Assembly (NCBI GenBank): GCA_046565505.1
Contig: JBKHYJ010000107.1
Span: forward strand, 20,353 to 84,352
From: JBKHYJ01 sp046565505
GTDB taxonomy: Bacteria; Acidobacteriota; Blastocatellia; UBA7656
Reading direction: 5' to 3'
DNA: 64,000 bases
The notes under the pieces were generated by a model, which had not been told where the DNA came from, searched no databases, and saw only the letters and a program-made list of their open reading frames with translations. The first letter of the stretch is position 1. Each line of letters opens with the position of its first letter. Below are positions 8,545-16,654 of the stretch, piece after piece. The position numbers and the translations under genes are program-made.

Positions 8545-9579
8545 TTACATCGTCAGAACGACGCGGAACTGTGCGTCGCCGCTCATCATCCGCGCGTAAG
8601 CCTCCGCCGCTTTTTCGAGCGGATAGGTTTCAATCATTGGTCGCACGCCGGTCAGTTCGGCGAAGCGCAGCGTGTCCTCCGAATCCATCGGCGTCCCCGA
8701 AGCCCAGCCTTGAATCGTTCGGCTCCCGCCGATGAGCTGTATCGGCGTGACCTCGATGGGATCAAAAGCCGCACCCACCACAAGGAGCTTGCCGTGAGGC
8801 CCCAGGCCGTCGATCAGCTCGGACATCGCTTTCGAGCTCGGGGCCGTCGCCAGAATCACCCGCGCCCCGCCTAGCCTTTGCAATTCTTCGGCCGCGTCAG
8901 TCGCTCTGCTATCGACGTACACGCTCGCCCCGAGTCTCTTCGCGAGCGCTGCGTTTTCCGGCCCGCGGCCGATTGCCGCCACCTTGTAACCAAACTTGCT
9001 GGCGAACTGAATCCCGAGGTGACCCAGGCCGCCTATACCTTGCACCGCGACGAGGTCGCCGGGTGACGCACCGCTGTGCCGCAACGCGTTGAAGGTGGTA
9101 ATGCCGGCGCAGAGCAGCGGGGCGGCCTCGGCGTCACTTAGAGTTTCCGGTATCGCCGCCAGAGCTTCAGCGGGAGCCACCATGTACTCCTGGTATCCGC
9201 CGTCGTAGCTGATGCCGGCGATTTTATGATTCCTGCAATTGCCAAAATCTCCGCGCCGGCATGCGGCGCAGGTGCCGTCGTGGCCGCCGTGCCAGCCGAC
9301 GCCGACGCGCTGCCCCATTGCCCACCCGGAAACACCAGCACCTACTTCGTCAATGACGCCCACGACTTCGTGTCCTGGCACGCGGGGGTACTGAATTCCG
9401 GGCCACGAGCCGTCTTTGGTGAGCGCGTCGCTGTGGCAGACGCCACAGGCCTGCACCTTGATGCGGACCTGCCCTGCGGCGGGCTGCGGGACCTCACGCT
9501 CGACTACCTGGAAATCGGCTCCCGGCGTGGGAACCTGCGCCGCCTTCATTGGCGCTGATGCGACCTTTGTCGTTGCCAT
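8545..9579 (-). CDS. Zinc-dependent alcohol dehydrogenase (MDR family)
   Basis: A 344-residue medium-chain dehydrogenase oxidising alcohols with NAD(P). Catalytic zinc ligands are visible in ACGVCHSD (C48) and GHE (H70, E71) and in LLCAGIT; the cofactor loop is GIGGLGHLGIQ. The structural zinc loop reads H-D-G-T-C-A-A-C-R-R-G-D-F-G-N-C: the first of the four usual Cys is Asp101 while C104, C107 and C115 remain. Acidic ligands at this zinc occur in some relatives, so activity may be retained. AGGAGG precedes the ATG. The promoter probably lies in the repeat element at 9602-9799. Confidence 0.9.
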   Translation of the reverse strand: MATTKVASAPMKAAQVPTPGADFQVVEREVPQPAAGQVRIKVQACGVCHSDALTKDGSWPGIQYPRVPGHEVVGVIDEVGAGVSGWAMGQRVGVGWHGGHDGTCAACRRGDFGNCRNHKIAGISYDGGYQEYMVAPAEALAAIPETLSDAEAAPLLCAGITTFNALRHSGASPGDLVAVQGIGGLGHLGIQFASKFGYKVAAIGRGPENAALAKRLGASVYVDSRATDAAEELQRLGGARVILATAPSSKAMSELIDGLGPHGKLLVVGAAFDPIEVTPIQLIGGSRTIQGWASGTPMDSEDTLRFAELTGVRPMIETYPLEKAAEAYARMMSGDAQFRVVLTM

Positions 9580-9601
9580 AAATCCTCCTGTGAGTTTTTA
9601 G

Positions 9602-9799
9602 CCATTGTTGAAAAGCAGTTATTGCTGCCTTCCTGCCATTTTTCTACTAACCGCCTGCTCTTTCACCGTTTCTCCGGGCCCTGACTATGAACCTCCAGAG
9701 CAAGGAATACATCCCGGAACCGAGTGTTTTTCGGCTACCACTTCTGACAGCCTACGAGATACCTCTTTCGTAGCAGGCGAGAATGACGCGGCTCTTTAT
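9602..9799 (-). repeat. Interspersed upstream element, copy C
   Basis: The fullest copy of the repeated element. Its left about 150 bases match 6601-6760, and its right part (TACCACTTCTGACAGCCT, GAGATACCTCTTTCGT, GCGAGAATGAC) matches 15471-15525. The right boundary at about 9799 falls exactly where the DUF302 reading frame stops resembling its family, so the element appears to have replaced or interrupted the end of that gene. The right segment also recalls the palindromic GCGAGAT/GAATGAC repeats common in bacterial genomes. It lies just before the alcohol dehydrogenase gene. Confidence 0.65.
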
Positions 9800-10138
9800 T
9801 GGTGCGTATGATGCCGCGTCGGGAACGGCCTTCGCCATCTGCCTCATGATGAGCGGATTCCCGATGACGAGGCGGAGGAGCTGAGGCCCTTGTCCGCCTC
9901 GTTCCTTACTCAGGACTTCGCCGGCGTCAAACCGGGCGAACGCCATCAGGTCGGACGGTCCGACCGCGCCTCGAACCACTTCTTCCAGATGGGCAACGGT
10001 TGTTGCCGAGGCGACCGCGCTGTGGAAGGCCCTCATATTCGGATGGCCTATGGTCGCCGTAAGCCTTCGCACGACCTCCTCGAACGGCCCCGACGAGACG
10101 ACGCTGACTCTTCGGACCGGGTCTTCTACCGCCGGCAT
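9752..10138 (-). pseudogene. DUF302-like protein, C-terminus replaced by repeat
   Basis: A 128-codon frame starting MPAVEDPVRRVSV at the ATG at 10138, 23 bases after the nitrilase stop. The body (GPFEEVVRRLTATIGHPNM, EEVVRGAVGPSDLMAFARFD, RLVIGNPLIMRQMAKAVPD) resembles DUF302-type proteins. After SYAP (residue 113) the family sequence ends and the last 15 residues (IKSRVILACYERGIS) are translated from the dispersed repeat. Full-length relatives continue for about 50 more residues as I recall, so this copy is truncated and may be non-functional. An overlapping longer frame to 10672 is a shadow of the nitrilase gene. Confidence 0.6.
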
Positions 10139-10161
10139 TTCTCTCGCTCCTGCTTCTACGG

Positions 10162-11154
10162 TCAGGCGACCGTGGTGAGAAGGTCCTCCGAGCCTTGCTC
10201 GGCGGCCGACCCGTAGCCCGCTGCGCGGTCGTGGACGTGCGCGGCGGGGGTGCGGTCGATTAGGAGACTGAGCAACTCGGGCCGGCTGTAGTGCCCGCGC
10301 GAGTCCATCGTAAGCTTGCGCTTGTCGATCAGCGTGAAATCGAGGTCCGCAATGACTGTACCTTCGCCTGAGCGGATAGGCTCGCCCAGCAGGGTTCCGT
10401 TGGGCGCCGCGATGGCGGTGAAGCAACCGCCGGAGAGCGGGCCGGCGCCGGAGCCCGTGTCCTTCATGATTTGCGCCTGCTGATCCGCGTCCAGCCAGGC
10501 CGTCGCGCAGACGACGAAGCACGCAGACTCCAGCGCGTGCTGCCGGATGTTGGCCTCGGTCTGCTCGGAGAACAGGTCGCCGAAGATGGAGCCCGGGTAC
10601 ATCGCAGAGTGGATCTGCTCGCCGTCGGCCATCATCGCGTACCTCGCCAGAGGGTTGTAATGCTCCCAACACGCGAGCTGACCTATGCGGCCGACCTTGC
10701 TGTCGACTGCCCGCAGGCCGGAGCCGTCGCCTTGGCCCCAGATCATGCGCTCGTGATAGGTGGGCGTGATTTTGCGGCGGCGCTGAATCAGGGTGCCGTC
10801 GGCATCAAAGAGAAGCTGGGTGTTGTACAGGGATCCGCCGTCGCGCTCGTTCACGCCGATGGACACGACGACTCCCGCCTGCCTGGCGGCTTCGCCGATG
10901 GCGTCCGTGGCGGGGGACGGTACGGTAACCGCCTGGTCGAGCAGCCTCCACTGCTCGGGGCCGGCGATGTTTTGGAAAGGGGGCTGGACGTACGAAAAGT
11001 ACGGGTAGTATGGCACAACGGTCTCCGGGAACGTGGCGAACTGCACCCCCTGTCGGCCCAGTTCGTGTATCTTCCGAACGACCTTATCGACCGTCCCCTC
11101 GCGGCTATACAGTACGGGGCTCAGTTGGACCCCCGCGGCTTTAACGACTCTCAT
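10162..11154 (-). CDS. Nitrilase (carbon-nitrogen hydrolase)
   Basis: A 330-residue CN-hydrolase that converts nitriles to carboxylic acids and ammonia. The catalytic triad is complete: E44 in FPETVVPYYPYFS, K128 in RRRKITPTYHE and C162 in LACWEHYNP. The residues after the catalytic Cys and the HERMIWGQGDGS block place it with true nitrilases rather than amidases or carbamoylases. The ATG is preceded by GGGAGG. It leads a probable pair with the truncated DUF302 gene. The surrounding dehydrogenase, epoxide hydrolases and redoxin suggest a xenobiotic or plant-metabolite detoxification block. It is not accompanied by the radical SAM and GNAT genes of the Nit1C cluster. Confidence 0.92.
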   Translation of the reverse strand: MRVVKAAGVQLSPVLYSREGTVDKVVRKIHELGRQGVQFATFPETVVPYYPYFSYVQPPFQNIAGPEQWRLLDQAVTVPSPATDAIGEAARQAGVVVSIGVNERDGGSLYNTQLLFDADGTLIQRRRKITPTYHERMIWGQGDGSGLRAVDSKVGRIGQLACWEHYNPLARYAMMADGEQIHSAMYPGSIFGDLFSEQTEANIRQHALESACFVVCATAWLDADQQAQIMKDTGSGAGPLSGGCFTAIAAPNGTLLGEPIRSGEGTVIADLDFTLIDKRKLTMDSRGHYSRPELLSLLIDRTPAAHVHDRAAGYGSAAEQGSEDLLTTVA

Positions 11155-11307
11155 TGCAACCTCCCTGGCTAGTGACTACGGCCTTAAAGTGAATCGGTCT
11201 TCGAGTGGTTCTCTTCGGGCGCATAAAACCAGAGGCGTGATGGTTCCGGTGGCCATGATTTCCTCTGGCTGCCGGCATGCCCGGCGGGCGCGGCCACTCG
11301 AACGGCC

Positions 11308-12030
11308 TCATCGGGGAAGGACATGAAGGGCCTCCTCCATGTAGCGGTCGGCTGCGGCCGCCGCCTCCTCCTGACTGCTCCCCTGCTGACGGGCGCTCAG
11401 GTAAGGCGCGTACCACTCCCACCAGTCGTGCTCCGTGTGCGCCTTCTCGTACTGGTCGTGGCGCTCCGCCGTCTCGCGCAGGAGCGCCGCAAGGGTTGCC
11501 GCGTCCGTGGCTCGTGCCGGCGCCTGCTCCCACTCGCGGCCAGGTAGCCGCGTCTTGACCTCCTGTAGCAGCCAGCCGTTCCCGTCCGGGTCCTCGAACG
11601 AGGCGAACGAGTAGTAGGTACGACCTTGTGGGTCGCGGCCGCCGACACGCGGGCTCTCGCCGGTGTTGTTGAAGGGGCCTCCGGCGTAGTGGAAGACCTC
11701 GCTCACGCCCACGCCGCGGGCGATCAAGCCCTCGCGGGCGGCGTCGATGTCATCTACGGCGAGGACCAGGCTGTCGGTCATGCCGGGCCGGGCCGACCTG
11801 ATCCCCTTGCCGAAGATGATCGAGGCTTGCGAGTTGTGCGGCGTCATCTGCACGATGCGGAAGTCGTCGCCCGCCGCGAAGTCGCCGTCGAATCGCCAAC
11901 CTAGATTTTGGTAGAACGCCTTCGCTCGGTCGATGTCGGTGACGCCGATCATCACGACTTCGAGCTTCATGTCGGCCGGTTTGGCTCCCGGCGTCGCCTC
12001 ATTGTTTGTTTTCAACTCAACACTGGTCAT
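11308..12030 (-). CDS. VOC/glyoxalase-fold protein with C-terminal helical extension
   Basis: A 240-residue protein. Residues about 20-160 form a vicinal-oxygen-chelate module (VVMIGVTDIDRAKAFYQNLG, SLVLAVDDIDAAREGLIARG, SFEDPDGNGWLLQEV). The last about 60 residues form a helical extension (AERHDQYEKAHTEHDWWEWY, AAAADRYMEEAL). VOC proteins include lactoylglutathione lyases, dioxygenases and resistance proteins, and the exact reaction is not readable. The ATG at 12030 follows GGAAGGAG. It is about 150 bases upstream of the nitrilase and may be in the same transcript. Interval 12031-12215 shows nothing I recognise. Confidence 0.82.
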   Translation of the reverse strand: MTSVELKTNNEATPGAKPADMKLEVVMIGVTDIDRAKAFYQNLGWRFDGDFAAGDDFRIVQMTPHNSQASIIFGKGIRSARPGMTDSLVLAVDDIDAAREGLIARGVGVSEVFHYAGGPFNNTGESPRVGGRDPQGRTYYSFASFEDPDGNGWLLQEVKTRLPGREWEQAPARATDAATLAALLRETAERHDQYEKAHTEHDWWEWYAPYLSARQQGSSQEEAAAAADRYMEEALHVLPR

Positions 12031-12215
12031 CGTAAATCTCCTTCCGTTTGGTGGAGTCCTTACAGACTCCGCTTCCGTATGTGTAGGCGCCTTGCCGTCG
12101 CCTCCGATCACCTCACCCGGCGCTCACTCGGCCGGTGTAAGGAGCGCTTTTTCCTTTTCGACGATGTACGTTGCATGCGCCGCCCCGTCGATCTGCCGTA
12201 AAGCCTCCGCGGCCC

Positions 12216-12728
12216 TCAACGGCGGAGAGAGAGAGACGCCCCTTTTGGTATTGTGAACGTCACCGTCTTGGACTGCCCGGGGAAGGGCTCGTGGTTGGCG
12301 TTCACCAATTCGAGCCGCACCTTATGGGGGCCCTCCGACAATCCAGCTATGTCGACCGTATTGACGCCACTCGGGTCCGCCCACCACCAGCCCACATCGT
12401 CCACGTGTACGTGCAGATGCCCGACGCGCGGGGACAGGTTGACGGCGCCCTTCCCGAACACCGGCACGACTTGCAGATTCTCCACTCTCCACTGGATCCA
12501 GACGATGCCCTGGGCCAGCCCCTCGGGAAGCGGTTCGTCCACGATCAGCTTGGGTGGAGGCTCGTTCTCGGTTTCGACGTACGGCGAGATGCCGCGAACC
12601 TCCTTCGCGCTCTTAGGGGCGTTCAGGGGGGCGGGCTTCACTTCGGTGCGTGTAGATGTTTGGGCCCAAGCGGCGACGACGCCCGTCACCATTACGACTG
12701 CAACCAGCAATAGAACTATCCGCCTCAT
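12216..12728 (-). CDS. Secreted DUF6130-like protein
   Basis: A 170-residue exported protein: signal peptide MRRIVLLLVAVVMVTGVVAAWAQ cut near residue 22, then a beta-rich domain with HLHVHVDDVGWWWADPSG, IAGLSEGPHKVRLELVNAN and a terminal TVTFTIP strand. From memory this matches the DUF6130/DUF4399-type periplasmic family, whose function is unknown; the His cluster HLHVHVDD might bind metal. It lies downstream of the epoxide hydrolase and upstream of the VOC gene on the same strand. No catalytic role can be assigned. Confidence 0.7.
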   Translation of the reverse strand: MRRIVLLLVAVVMVTGVVAAWAQTSTRTEVKPAPLNAPKSAKEVRGISPYVETENEPPPKLIVDEPLPEGLAQGIVWIQWRVENLQVVPVFGKGAVNLSPRVGHLHVHVDDVGWWWADPSGVNTVDIAGLSEGPHKVRLELVNANHEPFPGQSKTVTFTIPKGASLSLRR

Positions 12729-12827
12729 AACGTGTCTCCTTTCAATGTGTCATTCAACCAATTGTCGGGCAATCCGATTCAATCAGATACCGACATACCC
12801 GCTCCCGCTCTGGCGGGAAGCCACGAA

Positions 12828-14210
12828 CTAGCGAAGGGATTTGAACGCCGCACGCAGCTCAGCCGCGAACAGTTCCGGGTACTCCCACGCCGCGAAGTGG
12901 CCGCCCCGGTCGGCCTCGTGGAAGTAGATCAGTTTGCGAAAGGCGCGTCGCGCCCATGTCTCCGGGGCTCGATAGACCTCGTTCGGAAAGACCGAGATGG
13001 CTACCGGGACCGAGACCTCTTCGGTCTTCTGCGCGGCCGCACTAATGAGGGCTCGTTCACGGTTCTCCCAGTACAGCCGCGCCGATGAGGCCGCACTGTT
13101 CGTCACCCAGTACAGGGTGAAGTTGTCCAGCACGTCGTCCACCGTCGGCGACTGTTCGGGATCCTTGCCATAGGTCCACTTTGCGAACCCCGGGTGCACG
13201 AGCATCCACCCGGCGAGCCCGGCCGGGGAGTCCGTAAGACCGTAGCCGACGGCCTGTGGGCGCGCGCCCATCATCGCTACGTAGGCCAAATTCTGGTTCC
13301 TGGCGGACATTCTCAGGGCGTCGAATACCGCGCGTTCCCGCTCGGAGAGCCCCGCCGGCGCGGGCCCGCCGCCGGCGAGCGCCGCCGCCACTTCGGGTGG
13401 TAGCGTTGCCGGCAGGTTGGTGTGGATGCCGAGCAATCCTGCCGGGGCCTGCCGTCCCATCGCCTGGACCACGCCCGCCCCCCAATCTCCGCCCTGCGCG
13501 AAGTAGCGCGTGTACCCCAGCCGCTTCATGAGTACGTCCCAGGCACGGGCTATACGCTCCGACCCCCATCCCACCTCGGTCGGTTGTGCCGAGAAGCCGT
13601 AGCCCGGCAGGGACGGGATGACGACGTCAAAGGCGTCCTCGGCGCTGCCTCCGTGCGCAGTCGGGTCCGTGAGAGGGCCGATGAGCTTGAGCTGCTCGAT
13701 GACAGACCCCGGCCAGCCGTGCGTGATGATCACCGGGAGCGCATTCTTGTGACGGGAACGGACGTGGATGAAGTGAATGTCAACTCCGTCTATAGTGGTC
13801 ACAAACTGCGGCAGGGCATTCAGCCTCGCTTCCGCCTTACGCCAGTCGTAGCCGCTGCCCCAGTACCGAACCAGCTCCTGTAGCCTGGCCAACTGCACGC
13901 CCTGCGACTGATCGGCGACCGTTTCCTTGTCGGGCCACCGCGTGGCAGCAATGCGCCGGCGGAGGTCGTCGAGCGCCTCTTGCGGCACGTTGACGCGGAA
14001 CGGGCGGATCGCGCCGTCTTCGACTGTCCCCACCGCGGCGATCTTCTGAGGCTGCGCACTGCCCCGGGCTGATTGCTGTGCGAGCATGGCAGCGGACGAT
14101 GGCATAGACACCGTTGCCGCAAAGAGCGCGACGAGCAGTCGCGAGAACGGGCCGGGGGGGCGCGTGGCGCGGGCTTTAATTGTCTGCAATACTTTTTTGA
14201 ATTCGATCAT
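12828..14210 (-). CDS. Epoxide hydrolase with EHN domain, exported
   Basis: A 460-residue protein with an N-terminal hydrophobic export segment (about 20-45), an epoxide hydrolase N-terminal (EHN) domain (about 68-175; FRVNVPQEALDDLRRRIAATRW) and an alpha/beta-hydrolase fold. The oxyanion motif is HGWPGS (164-169), the nucleophile is D242 in QGGDWGAG, and the base His is in the C-terminal DRGGHFAAWEYPE. It would open epoxides to diols. RBS GGGAGAAGG precedes the ATG. It is 24 bases downstream of a second alpha/beta hydrolase, so the two are probably cotranscribed. Confidence 0.9.
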   Translation of the reverse strand: MIEFKKVLQTIKARATRPPGPFSRLLVALFAATVSMPSSAAMLAQQSARGSAQPQKIAAVGTVEDGAIRPFRVNVPQEALDDLRRRIAATRWPDKETVADQSQGVQLARLQELVRYWGSGYDWRKAEARLNALPQFVTTIDGVDIHFIHVRSRHKNALPVIITHGWPGSVIEQLKLIGPLTDPTAHGGSAEDAFDVVIPSLPGYGFSAQPTEVGWGSERIARAWDVLMKRLGYTRYFAQGGDWGAGVVQAMGRQAPAGLLGIHTNLPATLPPEVAAALAGGGPAPAGLSERERAVFDALRMSARNQNLAYVAMMGARPQAVGYGLTDSPAGLAGWMLVHPGFAKWTYGKDPEQSPTVDDVLDNFTLYWVTNSAASSARLYWENRERALISAAAQKTEEVSVPVAISVFPNEVYRAPETWARRAFRKLIYFHEADRGGHFAAWEYPELFAAELRAAFKSLR

Positions 14211-14234
14211 GATGCCTTCTCCCTGCTGAAAGAA

Positions 14235-15302
14235 TCAGTAACCGTCAACTTCGATGACAGCTTCAGCAAACTCCCGCGGCGCTTCCTGCGGCAGGTTGTG
14301 CCCGACGCCGCCCTTGATGACTCGATGTGTGTACTTGGCTGAGAACTTCCTGGCGTAGGAGCCGGCGTCCGGGTGTGGCGCGCCGTTGGCGTCGCCTTCA
14401 AGGGTGATGGAGGGCACGGTGATGACCGGGCCTCCGGCGAGCCGCTTCTCAAGCGCGTCATACTTCGACTCGCCTGCGGCCAGGCCGAGCCGCCAGCGGT
14501 AGTTGTGAATCACAATGCTCACGTGGTCCGGGTTGTCGAACGCCGCCGCCGTGCGCTCGAACGCCGCCTCATCGAAGTTCCATTTCGGCGAAGCGAGCTG
14601 CCAGATGAGCTTATTAAAATCACGCCGGTGCCTTTCATAGCCGAGCTTGCCGCGGTCGGTCGCAAAATAGAATTGGTACCACCATTCGAGTTCGGCCTTC
14701 GGCGGCAATGGCACCTTGTTGGCTTCGGGGCTGCCGATCAGATAGCCGCTCACGGAGACGAGCGCCTTCGAGCGCTCAGGCCACAGCGCCGCTATGATAT
14801 TGGCCGTCCGCGCTCCCCAATCGAAACCGCCGATGACGGCCTTCCCGATCTTGAGCGCATCCATTAAAGCGATGATGTCGAGGGCCACGGCCGATTGCTG
14901 GCCGTTGCGGAAGGTTTCGCTGGAAAGAAAGCGCGTCGGGCCATAACCGCGCAGGTACGGGACGATCACGCGGTAGCCGGCGGATGCCAATAGAGGGGCG
15001 ACATCGACAAAGCTGTGAATGTCGTAGGGCCAGCCGTGCAGCAGGATTACCGCGGGGCCAGAGGCCGGGCCCGCTTCGGCATATCCGACGTTCAGGAGGC
15101 CGGCGTCGATCTGCTTCAGTGCGCCAAATGAGGCGGGCGTCCGCGGCTCGGTTGTATGCGGATCTGCCGGTTTGGTCTCTCTGGACTGTGCTTGCGCAGA
15201 ACCAATTAGGCCGAGCCGTGCTGCGGCAACCGTCACGCCCCCCGCGACAAGAAAGTGGCGCCGGCCGTGATTGATTTCTTCTGACGCCTTAGTGATATCC
15301 AC
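14235..15302 (-). CDS. Tat-exported alpha/beta hydrolase (epoxide hydrolase/dehalogenase type)
   Basis: A 355-residue protein starting at a GTG with GAGGAG nine bases upstream. A twin-arginine signal is clear (GRRHFLVAGG, Arg14-Arg15, then a hydrophobic stretch ending SAQAQ). The hydrolase fold carries oxyanion motif LLHGWPYD (88-95), nucleophile D161 in IGGFDWGARTAN, and a terminal His in GVGHNLPQEAP. An Asp nucleophile fits epoxide hydrolases or haloalkane dehalogenases; the substrate is not readable. Its upstream region contains repeat copy D, parallel to the two other redox genes preceded by this element. Confidence 0.88.
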   Translation of the reverse strand: MDITKASEEINHGRRHFLVAGGVTVAAARLGLIGSAQAQSRETKPADPHTTEPRTPASFGALKQIDAGLLNVGYAEAGPASGPAVILLHGWPYDIHSFVDVAPLLASAGYRVIVPYLRGYGPTRFLSSETFRNGQQSAVALDIIALMDALKIGKAVIGGFDWGARTANIIAALWPERSKALVSVSGYLIGSPEANKVPLPPKAELEWWYQFYFATDRGKLGYERHRRDFNKLIWQLASPKWNFDEAAFERTAAAFDNPDHVSIVIHNYRWRLGLAAGESKYDALEKRLAGGPVITVPSITLEGDANGAPHPDAGSYARKFSAKYTHRVIKGGVGHNLPQEAPREFAEAVIEVDGY

Positions 15303-15412
15303 TCGTGAAGCTCCTCGGATTGATTAGTTAGGAGGATCGTCGTAGAGAACTCCTGCCCCGACGTGCCCGCTAATCCCCTGCCTATGTGTTGCTACCTGCA
15401 TTGACATCCAAC

Positions 15413-15530
15413 GCTCCCACTATGCGGGATCGCGGCAATAGATACATCACGAGATGGAGTGTTTTTGGATTACCACTTTTGACAGCCTGCGAGATACCTC
15501 TTTCGTGGTATGCGAGAATGACAGGGCGCT
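15413..15530 (-). repeat. Interspersed upstream element, copy D, with TACCAC/GTGGTA inverted repeat
   Basis: This copy matches the central and right parts of the 9602-9799 element: ACTATG, GCAA, ATACATC, GTGTTTTT, TACCACTTTTGACAGCCT, GAGATACCTCTTTCGT and GCGAGAATGACAGG. Here TACCAC (15471-15476) and GTGGTA (15505-15510) form an inverted repeat 40 bases across. It separates the GTG of the Tat-exported hydrolase from the decayed propeller-kinase gene. Confidence 0.6.
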
Positions 15531-15580
15531 GCTGCCAGACAGCGATGGAGGGGAGGTGCGGCACGACACGCGAATAAGGT

Positions 15581-16654
15581 TCAAAGAGGCGATGGAGGGG
15601 GAGGCAGGTCGTTGTAAAACGCTTCGCGGCGGGTTCCTGGCTCTTGCCAATCCTGGTCGTGGCCCTCAAGTTTGTAGCGGTAGCGGACCTTCTGCGGAAT
15701 GACAAGGCTGAGCGCCGTATAGTCGATTTCGAGGTCACGCGTCAGGGGCGGTAGATCCAAATATCCTCCCGCTGAGTAGCTCTTTCGATCAGCAACGATG
15801 AGCTCAATGTGGACGGGTGGCGGGAGTTGATTCACTCCCAGGTGGGCCGGACCGATCATCTGTAAGAGGCTCTCATTGGCGAACCCTGGCTTTACGTCAA
15901 TTGATCGCGATTGTTTTGGACTTAAGGAAGGATGATCCCCGTCAAATGCATCAAATACCCTCGCGTACACCTTGTCATCAGGCTTAGCACGCCACTTTTC
16001 TAACTCCGCCGCGGGAAGGGTGATGGCGCCACATTTGGCATACAGCCATAGCGAACCGGCACCATCGTTCACCATCGTGTAAATATCATTGCGCGGCAGG
16101 CCGTTGAGCGATGCGAGCAGCCTGGAGGCACCCTCTTTCCAGCGTAAGAGACCGCCTTGAGTCGCCGCCAAAATTGAACCGTCCGATTCGGCCGCCAGGG
16201 CCCGGGTCCCGGATTTTGATCCTTCAAGTGCGGGGAAAGTCTCCATCCGACCATTTCGGTATCGCACCAGATCGCCATTCGTGAGACCCAGCCAAATACC
16301 GCCCGCTGTATCGAAGGCCAGCTTGAGTGCCGTGGCGATTTGCGGCAGCTCGATGCTCTCACGGACTTGTAGGTTCTCAGTGCGATCCAGCCTCGTCCCG
16401 ATTCCTCCTCTGGAATCCTCGACATCAGTTCGGCCGACCCACATCGTGCCGTTATGATCTTCTATAATCGAGTTGGCTATTCACCCGAGTGAGGGCAGAT
16501 TAAGCAGGTCTCCGACCTTCCACCGTGCGAACCCTTTCGGCGTGCCGACCCACAAGCTGCCGTCGCCCGCGCCCAGACCGGAGACGATCCGCGAATCCGG
16601 CAGGCGTTGGCCTTCGGGGCCTTCCCGCGGGACGAACCGCGCTCCCCAGCGGAC
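15581..16654 (-). pseudogene. Decayed Reg_prop/Y_Y_Y sensor-kinase fragment
   Basis: A remnant of a propeller sensor kinase. From 16648 downward the frame reads propeller repeats (GDGSLWVGTPKGFARW), is stopped by TGA at 16481-16483, resumes with IIEDHNGTMWVGRTD and more repeats, then enters a Y_Y_Y domain (IDYTALSLVIPQKVRYRYKL). It breaks off at REAFYNDLPP, where relatives continue with GSYRFRV. Membrane, HisKA_3 and ATPase parts are absent. It follows the stop of the next upstream kinase in the same frame and ends about 50 bases before repeat copy D. Rearrangement or deletion is the likely cause. Confidence 0.75.

Noticed and set aside
8545..9579. Inactive alcohol dehydrogenase because of Asp101 in the structural zinc loop
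   Set aside because: Catalytic zinc ligands are intact and acidic substitutions at the structural site occur in active relatives.
9752..10672. 306-residue frame overlapping the nitrilase
   Set aside because: The upper part is an out-of-frame shadow of the nitrilase gene; only the part below 10138 is a real (truncated) gene.
10162..11154. Nit1C-type nitrilase cluster
   Set aside because: The nitrilase is clear but the radical SAM, GNAT and other Nit1C genes are absent.
15382..15738. 118-residue frame between the hydrolase and the propeller remnant
   Set aside because: It is translated mainly from the repeat element and remnant DNA; no protein character.
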